Shown here piece after piece: positions 24,040 through 35,800 of a stretch of 64,000 bases of DNA (its first letter is position 1; every line of letters begins with the position of its first letter). The position numbers and the translations under genes are program-made. Source of the DNA: Rattus norvegicus (lineage: Eukaryota > Chordata > Mammalia > Rodentia > Muridae); NCBI RefSeq assembly GCF_036323735.1, contig NC_086029.1, positions 48,731,357 to 48,795,356 of the forward strand, written 5' to 3'. Under the pieces are notes generated by a model. That model was given only the letters and a program-made list of their open reading frames with translations. It had not been told where the DNA came from and did no database searches.

Positions 24040-24121
24040 TTTTTTTCGGAGCTGGGGACCGAACCCAGGGCCCTTGCGCTTCCTAGGCAAGCGCTCTACC
24101 ACTGAGCTAAATCCCCAACCC
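24040..24121 (-). mobile_element. ID SINE
   Basis: Reverse-oriented ID element with a short T-rich (poly-A) end. An imperfect flank match around CTGTTTTCT / CAGTTTTCTA suggests the target site. It lies between Psmg1 and the Brwd1 3' end. Confidence 0.93.
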
Positions 24122-26455
24122 AGTTTTCTATTTTAATGACAGAAAGAATGTGTTTTTCTGGCTTGTGTGCTGGAAGACAAAAAAACTCTACCGAATACTG
24201 CTCTCACAAGAGCAAACGACTACGAGGAAAAAGGAAACTGGGACCTCAGTGGGAAATAAAAACACATTCTAGATTTACTTGCGAGGAAATAGGGTCTGCC
24301 TTGCCTAAATAGGGTCTGTTTAGTAAAATATAACTAAAGTAAGTAAATATTTCGGGATCGGGGACGTTTTAAAATCAAAACTCTTGGGAAGTTGTTTAAA
24401 ATCTCTCACGATGTAGAAAAACGATAAAGTCTATTGGGGGGAGCATATCAATTTTAACATAAATACTTTTTAAAAATAAACCTCAAACACTAATAAAAAG
24501 CAGATTAATACCAAATAGGACATTTTACATGTAGCTATAGCACACATAAGATTATAACTATGGTGTCTTAAGACTCAGACTCCAGGGTTAGTGGACATAC
24601 GTGAGCTGAGGGACAAATGTACCTGGCTTTCTCTTTGTGTGGCTAAGCTGATATTTTGCTGATAAAGATACTTGATTGATCTCAGTCACACATGAAAAGA
24701 GCATTAACAGAAATCTGAAACATGATTCTAAACCATATGGAAGTGGTGGTCCATTGGCCAAGCTTTAAATTCTGTACACATTTCCAGGAGAGGTTTTACA
24801 ATAAAGAGACCAAACACTTTAGAGGGTAAGAAAAAAATTATGTTCCAGTTAAAGGCTGAACCAGAAAGGGATTCCATTAGAAAAGGCTGGACAGGATCAG
24901 ATGGTGACAGAAAGTAGCCCTACCGCGGCAAACCGTAAATTCAAACCTTCAGTTCACACTGCCAAAATTCACATGTCTTCATAAGACTGACATATTTTCA
25001 TCTCATGGCATTTCTTGAGGATATAATTGCCCAAAAAGTAATTCTATGACATTTGGGATCAAATTTTTCATCAACGCTCAACAGAAAAAAATAATAATAA
25101 AAAAAAATCAAACCATGCACCAAAAAAGAGAGCAGCAGTTCTTCCTGTGCTTGTAACAAGATGCTGAAGAGTGAGTGACAAAAAGACACACACTGTGTTG
25201 GAATATTCTGACTTGTGTTCTTGTTTGTTTCAAGCAGGCAGGCAACCAAACACAAACAAGTTTCTCAAGTAATCTGGACCCTTCGGCCACACATGTCACT
25301 GGGAAATATGCATTACTGTTAATGAAGAAAGACACACCCCTAAGGTTCCATTTGGTTTTTTTTTGTTTGTTTGTTTTGGTTTTTGTTTTTTTGATTTTAC
25401 ACATGCAGATTACCCCTAAAGTCACAGCTATGTTTAATGGGAAAGACAAACTGTTGAGGAAAGATAAGTTTCTCCAGCAACATTAAAAGACTTGACAGTA
25501 CATTCACAGGTCACGTCTGGTGACCTTAATGTCAACCAATAGCTATGAACAACAGACTAAAGTTCACACACCCTCAGTAGGCTGAACATTTGTAGCACAG
25601 TGACCAGATTCTGTGACAGTGGCAAAGGCCACACTGGAGGCCAGATTCCTGACACTTGGCTTGTTGGTGAGATTGGAATGAACCTGCAGTGTTCACACTT
25701 CTGACTTTTAAGGAGCAGTAGAGAAAAGGTGAGAAACAGGATTTAACTGCTAAAGAGATGAGTGTATCTTGTTCTATTTTCTGACTATAAGTCTGGCCTC
25801 TACATCTTTGCTGCTACATAGAAGAAGAAATAAAAAGTGTCATAATAATAGTCACATTGAGAGCTTTCTTAGAAAGATACATTCCCTGAATTACTCATTA
25901 CCAGGTGGCTATCATTCAGTATGAATTCAATGCTATAAATAAGACATTAATGACAGTCTTTCTCACACTCCTCTTCAGAAGTCAGTAACACCCCAGCATT
26001 GACTTCCCCAGTTCTTTCTGTGTTTAGTCCCCAAGGATGTGCACTACATGAATTGGATCCAGTTAAAATTCAGCAGTCATAGGCTCCCTGCCTCCCTCCT
26101 TTGGAAATGGCCTAGTTTTCAGACCGTGAGGGTAGACCATTGAAATTAGCATCGTTTCCCCATATATCCCGTACGCTTCTATATCTCCTAGAGGACCAAG
26201 CTGCTTCAAGCCTTTGCTTTACATTAAGTGGGTTCTTAGGCCTCTCACCTGACTACACAGTCCTTGCCTCCTACCTCCTTGCAACACCCTGTGCTGTACT
26301 GTGTAGGGCTGACTGGAAACCATCGTCCATCCCACTTTGACCCAGAGAAATGGCTTTCACAAAATTGTTCAGAAGGTCCTGGGATGGTTTAGGGTTGGGA
26401 ATGGACTGCAGCTGCAGGTATCGGAGGCTCTGACACTTCTGGTACCCTCTCTACC
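24100..26455 (-). other. Brwd1: Probable Brwd1 long-isoform 3' UTR and spacer to Psmg1
   Basis: AT-rich sequence with few SINEs, directly downstream of the exon S stop. I see no AATAAA on the minus strand; weak ATTAAA hexamers occur at 25,438-25,433 and 24,137-24,132. The true 3' end is therefore uncertain. No other gene is visible. Confidence 0.4.
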
Positions 26456-26832
26456 TCAGGGTGATTGCTGGGCTTTTTCTTTCTGGGATCTGAACCGCCT
26501 AAGATATACCTCCTCTTCATTCTCTGAATGTATGAGTGCATCATCCTCTTTATAAACACTCAGTAACTTTTTCTTAGCCGCAGCAGAGGCTTGTCGATAG
26601 GGCAGTTTTCTGCTGTTCGTCCTAATGCCGACATTCTCTGGTCCTGAGACCACTTCCTTTAGATTACACATCGTCTTTATTTTATTTGCAGCAATGGCAG
26701 CACATCTGCGGGGGATTTTCTCGGGCACCGTTTTTGGTTTCAGGGTGTCACTATGCATCTGTACTGCTTCCTTCTCATTAAACATACATGGCCTCGTTTT
26801 TGTATGGGGTTCTCTGTCTTTACGAACAGATT
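26456..26832 (-). CDS. Brwd1: Brwd1 last coding exon S (long-tail isoform, residues 1256-1380)
   Basis: 377 nt. Acceptor TTTTTCAG|AA. It encodes [20 protein letters not shown], a third tail-repeat copy ([19 protein letters not shown]... [18 protein letters not shown]), and ends [11 protein letters not shown]. It corresponds to the C terminus of the human 2,320-residue isoform, with small length differences at the very end. Confidence 0.9.
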
Positions 26833-29800
26833 CTGAAAAATGAGTGAAAATTCAAGTAAATACAGAAATCTTGTCACAAGACTGTACTGTATACATTCCT
26901 CAACAACAGCCCTGAGCCAGTCTTAATTATGTGAACGACTTAAAAGCTGATTTGACAGGCATACAACTTCCATTTGCTTCCCTCTGTGGACCAACCATTG
27001 CCATTTCTGGTAATGGCCAGCAAGAATGAGGTGAAAACCTTCAGCCTCATAAAGCTACTCACCTACAAGTACTTCTAAATGTTTAGATTTAAATGAGAGT
27101 GACAGCCTGGTGATGGTGGTGTCGTCGGCGGTGCATGCCTTTTAGTCTCAGCACTGGAGAGGCAGAGGAAGGCGGATCCGAGTTTGAGGCCAACCTGCTC
27201 TATAGAGTGAGTTTCAGGACAGCCAGGGCTATACAGAGAAACCCTGTCTAGAAAATCCAAGAGAGAAAAGGAGAGAAGAGAATCCTGTGTTCCTATTTCT
27301 GAGCTTCATTTCTAATCCTATTTTGAAATGTTACGTAGCACTCTGAAGTAACTTAGGAAAGGAACACTTCTGACAATGGACTCCAAGACTGGCATTTCCT
27401 TTATTCAAGTACTTAAATTACCGAGTTGGTACAAAACTACTGACTCGACCAAGTTTAGTAAGGCCTTAATCTTAACTTCTCTCCAATATTTAAAACACTA
27501 CACAACTGGGAAGCCTGAACTTCAAACTTGTGGCAGAATCCTTCTGCCCACGTGGGAATGGTTGTCTTAGCAATCTACAAGCACTATAGGCTCAAGGAAG
27601 GGTCCTTTAAGGAAGTAAGTCCTTTGATGAGCTACATATGCTGAAGGGGTTATCAAAATATCACTGAAGAGGCAGATCGACCCCTTTCATAGATCGTGGC
27701 GGTGTTCAAGGATGGTTGGAAGTCAGAGTTGTCTGCCAGACATGGGAGCTCAAATCTTGTATTTCTGCAGAAGTCTCAAATTTCAAATGCTGCAACACTT
27801 CATGTGTCTGCTACCAGCTGAACTCTGGGGACTTCTTAAAACTAGTCTTACAGTCCTAGAAAGTCAGACGTGAATGTGACGGCTGCATCAGTACAGACTG
27901 TAGAACACTAAAATGTCACTTAGGCATGTGGAGGACTTGGCAATGTCTGTCTTTGGTATACCAGAGTCCCAGGAAAAGGCAGCCTTTTGGTGAGCTATTA
28001 AGCAAGCTTGGCCTGGCTGCTTGCCCGCATCACCTGACTATAAATATATTTTTGCACCAGGTGTGGTGGCACACCACCTTTAATCCCAGCACTCCCACAT
28101 GCAAGGAGGCAGGCAGATCTCTTAGTTCTAAGGCCAACCTGGTCTATAGTCAGTTCTAGGACAATCAGAGCTACAGAGAAACAGAAAGCAAAAGGTAGCA
28201 ATGGCTGCTCTCCCAGAGCCCCAGCCTGTTCCCAGCTACCTGAAAGCTCAACCTGACGTCTACAACCTCTTCCAAACAGGAGACTATTCCCTCGAAAGGT
28301 CAAGGTTATGTAACTTCCATTGTTTTTGCTAGGCTGGTGTGACGTGACTCCAGAAGCATGCTCTTTCACTGGGCTCTGTAGGAACAAAGTGCCTTCCTGG
28401 TTTTACCTTCAGAGGACTTTCTTAAAAGTTGAAAAATTATACACTGGTGTCTCCATTAATACCAAATGCAAAATGAACAGTAAACCCATTTTGGGCAAAT
28501 GCTAGGATATAAGTAAGTATGCTATAGAAGTGCATTTTTAAAATATAGCAAAATTAAGGGAAGCATGTACCCTCTCTTAAGGAATTCTACTAATATTAGT
28601 CAAATAACACCCATACACTGCATATGAAGAAAACTAAGACAGTTGGTTCACTCCAAGTAATGTGTAGTAGATAAAACCCCATCACAATTAAAAATCTTTC
28701 CCAAGAAATGATGTGTTTGCTGTAGTTATTTCAGATGTGATGGAAGAACCTGTGCTGGCCGCTTACCAACCCGGTAAAGACAAACACTTAAGAGACATTT
28801 TAATGCTGTTTCCAATTGACAAAGGGGAAAAGCTAACAATCTGCAGAAAAGAAAAAATTTAAAGTACCCTGGAAAAGAACTTCAATTAACTTCTGTCCTA
28901 AGTAGGAAAAGTCTAGGATTCCATCTACAGGAACTCCAGGTGATAAAATCTCAAGTTCAAAGGTTAACAAATGGGAATTCCACAGAAAACATGAGGGAGG
29001 CTGGAGGCTGCATGGGGACTCAGCACTAGCCAAGCTGCTGAGAGCACTGCTGGGTAGTCCTGAGAGAAACAGACAGGGCTGGCAAGATGGCTGGCTTCAG
29101 GGGTAAAGGCTTGCTGCAGAGGCCTGGAGCAACCCGGGCAAGCCGTGCAAAGGTGGAATAGTGAACCCGCTCACAAGCCATCCTCTGGCCTCCACATCAT
29201 GGCATGCATGAGCAAGCACACACACATCGTAGACACACAAGAACAACAAAAACTTGTTAAGCTGCCAGTCCATCAGTGCGTTACAACAACAGATTAATGT
29301 AAGGTTAGTCACATTCATGGCCAGCTCAGAAGACCTTGAGACATTGCTGTCTCCTGAACAGTTTCCCTCAGCAGTTTCAAGTTTGCATTTAAAACAGTTA
29401 ATCAAAGATCAGTGTTCTAGAACAGACTGTGGTAAGGACAAACACTGATATGGGCAGGACTGTTTTGCTTAAAATGTTACTCCCCACTTTCGAAGGACTA
29501 TTCATGTTCCAAATGTACTCCGACATCTCCCCAAGTGTAAAGTAGAAGTCAATAGTGTGGAAGCATTTGATAATGTTAAACGGGTCGGCATCTCGTAAGT
29601 ATTTAGATCAAACCTGACAAAAGATGTGCAACCCAAAATGGGAGTTTTCCTATTCCTGTGTACATGTTACTGTTATTACTGGTGGCTGTGGCTGGTGGAC
29701 AGTAAATCAAGTGGGTGCCCTACAGTTGTAAATGTCTAGAAACTAAAGAGATGGCTTAGTGGTTAAGACCACTGGGTGCTCTTCCAGAGAGGTCATGAGT

Positions 29801-32800
29801 TCAATTCCCAGCAACCATGTGCTGTCTCACAACCATCTGTAAAGAGATCTGATGCCTTCTTCTGGTATGTGTGAAGACAGAAAGAGTGAGTGTACTCTAT
29901 ACGTAAATATTTAAAAATACATATATAAAGTAAAGGTCCTTTCAACTTTAAAACACTGATGAAAATGGACAAATGTCTAAACTCCCTGTGAGACTGAAGG
30001 AAGGAGGTGAGCCGCCATAGTCCATGCAGTCTGTAACAGACCCTGTTAAAATTAGGAAGTTAAAGTGGGCGAATTCAAAGGCTTTAATAAACTGCTTGTG
30101 GTAGCTCTGCCTTTAATCCGGAAGTGAGGGGGCAAAGGCAAGTGGATTTCTTTGAGTTCCAAGCCAGCCAAGGCTACATACTCTCTTGAAGACAACTGTG
30201 TCTCAAAAATGGCTCAGCAGTTAAGAGCACTGGTTGCTCTTCTAGAGAACCTAGATTCGGTTCCCAGCACCCACCCAACCATCTGTAATAACCCCACTCC
30301 CAGAGGATCTGATACCTACCACTCTGCTGGCCTCTGTGGGCAGTGCACACACATGGCACAGACATGTATGCAGGGAAACACATAAAATGAAAATTTAAAA
30401 TACTAATACAGGTCAAAAGCCTTAATTAAAAAAAAAACCAGCCAATCAAGTAAGAAAAAACAAAAAAAAAAAAACAAAAAACAAAAAAAAACAAAAACCA
30501 AAACACCCCCTAGTCTTTAGCATGCATTCAGGAAGCACAGCAAGCCCAGCTATAAAAAGCTTCAGTGGAGCCTAGAGAGTCTTGTCACACTCACTCTCAA
30601 GTCAACGAGAGGCAGGGAGTCTGTAGCAGCCAGACTCTGAGGCTCAACCAACAATGTCATGAATGAAGCCTTGATCAAGAAGACTCCAAGTAAGGAGGTA
30701 ATTTTCTAATCAATGTGGTATTAGATACAGGCTTTGCAGATTATACAAGAGACTGTTGTGTTTTGTGTTTTTTTTTTTTTTTCGGAGCTGGGGACCGAAC
30801 CCAGGGCCTTGTGCTTGCTAAGCAAGCACTCTACTGCTGAGTTAAATCCCCAACCCCGACTGTTGTGTTTTTTAAAATCCCTTTAATGTTGAGAATTCCC
30901 AGGTGTCCTTAGAATACTTGTAAGAATTTAAAAATGTTAAGATGTAAGAACAACACAGCCCCAGCATTAGACTCTTCAGTCCTCCTTAGTGACAATGACT
31001 GCATGTGGACTCACAACTAACCTAGTTTAGTTAACCAGCATTAGACCCTTTCAGTCCTCCCTTAGTGACAATGACTACATGCGGACTTACAACTAACCTA
31101 GTTTAGTTAACCAGCATTAGACCCTTTCAGTCCTCCCTTAGTGACAATGACTGCATGTGGACCCACAACTAACCAAGTTAAATTAACCAGCATTATACTC
31201 AGTCCTCTTAGTGACAATTATGAGCTGCACTTGGGACTCACAACTAGCCTAGTTAAGAGTCCACACTGCCTCGTTTTCCCTCTGCTTTGGAGGACTTGGT
31301 TTGGTCCGTGTATTCTGGAACACTGGGTGGACTATGGTGCTGACTAGTTTCTGCTTTATTACTCCCGGCTCTCCACAGCCAAAGCTGAAGGTCTAAATAA
31401 ACCTCAGCAGATCTCTGCAATATGCTGGTTTAATGATCAAAGAATGGAGCTGGTCACTTCAATCACTGAAGGAGGACAAGGCCAAGCCCTCCTCGAGCCT
31501 GTGGGTTGTTCCTGGCAGAATCAGGACACTGAAGGGAGAGGAAAACAGCACCTCGTGCATCTTTAATGTTCTGCATTCTACTCCATTACAAACCTCAGAT
31601 GTCTTTTTCCAGGTGACACAATCACATTGAAATTGCAGTGGCGCGAAAGTAAAATCCAGGTCAATTTTCGTATCATACAGTACAGTGACTTAAGAAAAAG
31701 ACCACCACAGAAACTGGGACTGTGGTGTGAGCCCATCCTTCCCCTAAAAGCCATATAAGAGGACAAAGGCTTAGTGACATCAGACTGTGGACAGTGTAGC
31801 TGGCGGTATCTACCATATGGACCTCTCTGCAATGTAACCCTCTGGTAGTGATGAATGGATCTATTTATAAACCTGATACATTGTTGTTCTAGGTCTTGAA
31901 GTGCTTTTTAAAAACATGTCTTATTCAAAACCAACTTCTCTAGGTGCAAACTCCATTACAGAAGAGACCTGTGTCACAATTTCCAAGATCACACTAACTT
32001 CAGACATTATTTGATCAGAGGTTTTCCACTTTAAAAATAACAACAATGACCACCCTAGGAATTACCTGGAAACGAGATACATTTTCTTTTTATTCATAAA
32101 TTACTACACATTGTGAGTACACCTTTTAAAATAAGATATAGGGGGGAAATCCTTTTAAATCTTTTTTTCTTAATATGCTTGGTAATAGTAATCTTTCAAC
32201 GGAAGTAAAAAAAAAAACAAACCTGAATACTTCAAACTTCTTTTAAAAGTTATGAATGAATAAAATCACAGGACTTTGGACATACAAAACTAGAGTAGGA
32301 AAAGGCTCCTTTTACATACACACCACTAACTACTTCAAGTGCAACAGAAGCTAGAGCACTTATTTCTGGACCAGTTCATATTCACCTTACAGCTTTCTCA
32401 AAAAGACTGATCCTAACATTAAAGTACATCTGTGCATTAAATCCCTGCGCATTTCAAACACCTAGTGCTCAATGTAAACATTATAACTATTGTTAATCAT
32501 CCTTAATGGTACAGGAGTGTGTCACATATTCAAAGTTAATGTTAGAAATAGCACCATAACCAAAAAGAAAAAAAAAGGGGGGGAGCAAAACCCCACACAT
32601 AACTTCCTCACAGGCCCACATCTTGACTTCACAAGCTGAAAGCCGCTGTCAACACTCTCAAGGTCACCAGGTCCACTTGTGCTCTCTGACAGACTCTAAT
32701 CTGACGAAATCAAACATGCTTCTACACAACTGGACCAAAGGTTCAGAAAGGAGTGTTTGAATAGACAATCAATAACCAGTTAACACTTAGTCCCCAAATG

Positions 32801-35800
32801 AGAACATCTCTGTGAATAAAACCCAAGCTTGGTGAAAGAGTGCACATCATCTACACCTGTGGACTCTGGGTGCCTTTTTGCAGATAATGATAACCATGGA
32901 GGTAAATCCTGAGGGCCATAGGGAAATCAAATGCATTCCATCAACAGTCAGATAGCTGACCCTGTCTGTCCCTTACATCTGTCTAGTGAGAGCTCCATGG
33001 AAAGCAGCTTCGTCTCTGTATGAGAGAGAGGCACCTACCAGCCACAGCTGGGAATGCCCAAAACCATCTTACCTCTTGCATGAGAATAAAGAATACTGCC
33101 TACCATACCCAATGAAATCCATGAGACATGACAACAAAGAGGACACTAGAGAGCAGCACATGCTTTCCTATCTGTCACCTCAAGAAACAGGAGAAAAGAG
33201 TGGCTTGTATATGAACCAAACACAACTAAGTCAGAGAGCACTTCAAAATGTGCATACTGCAGCATCCCTTTCACTCATGGGAAGCTTTGCAAGGAGAAGC
33301 CCACCGGGAAGAACAACACACCAGTAGACCAAAGATAATCAGTCCATTAAAGACAAGACCAGGGCTAAAAAGTAAGTGTTCTGTGGTATCGGGGAGGAGG
33401 AGACACTTCACTTCCAAAGGACTTCAGACTCGCTTTGTTTCTTCCATTAGAGGTCACTAAACTAAGATTCACCGAGTGTCCCAAGCTCAGGATGCTCAGG
33501 GTGCAGTGGGCAGCAAGGCTCAGGGATGGAGAGGACACTCAAGCTGTTTCCCTACAGATAGGATTTGCAATTGCACTCTCAACTCTATAGTTTTGACAAA
33601 GGGAAATCTACATAGAACTGAAGTATCGTTAGCCCTACGCACTCTTATTAAAGAACACTTCCCCTAAATCTAAGGCACACAGACTTCTCTACTTCAGAGT
33701 AAGATTATGGAAGAGCAAGAATTTGGTGAATCCTAATGAAAAGTAGATCTTGGACAAAAACCAACAATTTGTTAGTAAATAATCTAAAAGAAAATATTAT
33801 AACTATGTTCTCACCTTAGACCTTTAAAATATGCACTCCAAACGTGTAAAATAATTTATAAGCACTTTATAAATTCAAGTTTATAAACATGAAAGTCATC
33901 AGGTTTGCCTTAAAAGAAAAAAAGACAAGAACTTGGGGGGAGAGGGGGAGTAGAAGCCATGTCAATAAAAATGACCAGATATAATGTATAATGTATACTT
34001 TATCTACTCAAGTCTCCAGGGAAAGGATTCGCTTTAAAAAAAAAAAAAAAAGAAAAAAAAAAAAGTGGTAGGTGCCTTGCCTACTTAATCATGGTCACAC
34101 TTGCCATGATTATAACGTCAGTATGCACATAATATTCATCAAGATTCTGTAAACATAGGTCATGTGGATTTTTCTCCTACTACATGGCAGGGGTTTAGAA
34201 ACTACCACCTCGGGATAAATTCAGAAATAACTGTGTGACACTGCTACCACAAAAGTAATGTTCACTGGTTTGGATAACCCAGCTGTCTAGTGTTTAACGT
34301 GTCTCCCAACTCTTGCTGTGTGTAGTCAATACTGTCAAAGTAGATCTGCCCCCAGAATGAAGCATATTTTGGCACCTGTGCTGAATGCTGCTTCAAAAAC
34401 CAGCAAGTGCAAATAAAAGTAACAGTCATGATTTAGTCACATTCACAACTTTTCATAGAAAAATATAAATATATTCCCTGAATTGTAAGCCAGCTTTCAC
34501 AGTACATTCCAGTCAGTCTACTGAGCACACTGGCTCTCAAGGTCGTAAGGTGCGGTCAGTGAGCTCTAATGCGCTCTCTATGCTTCTATCGTCTTCCCCA
34601 TCATGGTATCTCACCGTTCTCCTACCCTGATTTCTCGTTTTTATTTTTGAGCGCCGAACAACTCTTTTAGCTTTTGCATAGTCCAAATCCTCCCAGTCAT
34701 TGTCATCCACATTTAACCTAGGACATTTACTCTGTCTTTGATGTCTTGCAGGTTTGGGTGGGTTAGATGTGGAGGGTGGTTTACCTTGGCTAAGCACTCT
34801 TGTTTTCCCTTTCCTTTTCTTCCTCCTTTGGGCTTTTGTGTTATCAGTACAGTCAACATCAGATTCAGTTACTGATCCCAAGTCTGATGACTTGGGACTG
34901 GTGTCAGGTCCACATCCTGAACTCCCCATTTGTCCAGGTATGTCCTCACCATCTACCTCAGGATGCACTCTCCTCCTCTTCACCCTGACCTCTGCTGCGG
35001 CCTGTAGACTGGGAGTAACTGGTGCTGTCCTACTGAGTGGGGCTTTCCCATATGTCCTGAGCCTTCTGCCATTCCACCTTCTTAACCCATAGTTCAGTTC
35101 TTCTTCAAAGTTATTCTCTCCAATAGCTTTCTGGGCCAAAACTGACTCAGAAGACAAGCTAATATCACTATCCTGGGTGTGGCTTTTGGGATCTTCCTGA
35201 GAAGGCCCAGCAGAGGAGTTTTGGGTTTTAGAAGGTGCCCTTATGCAGACACTGTCCATTTGCCTCTTCTGAATGCTTTTTGTTTGTTCAAAACTGGAAC
35301 TCCCTTCAAAATCCAAGTCTGCATTTGCAGCCTGACTGGCATTCTCTGCACTCCCCTGCTGTTCAGGCTCAGCCAGCGAGCTCCTGCAGGCAGACTGTTC
35401 TTCTGGCACTTCACAACGTGCGTGTTTCCCCTCACTGCTCGGGATAGACTTTGCTGTGGTACAAGCAAATCGAACAGGCTTTTTCCTTCTCCTTTTGCTT
35501 CGAGTGCACACACTTTCTAAGCTGACATCTTCTGCATCACTTGTGAGCTTCGTTTTATCAGTAACCATACCAGCACTTCGAGTAATCCTGGAGGGACTGG
35601 TTTGGTCTATGGGTGACTTCTGGATTACCTGTAGATTACTTTCTGAGTCACTGGAACAGAACCTTTTTCGGGAAACTTTCTTTCTTTGTCCATTCTCTCG
35701 TGATACAGAATCTAAAAATTAAGAGTATTCTTTTAATATTTGATATAAGAATTTCATAAGAATTTCTGAAGTAATAATTAAATGTTTAACATTTAAGACA

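Noticed and set aside
34754..35722. Plus-strand frames opposite Brwd1 exon R
   Set aside because: Shadows of the real minus-strand exon, which has clear BRWD1 similarity and matched splice sites.
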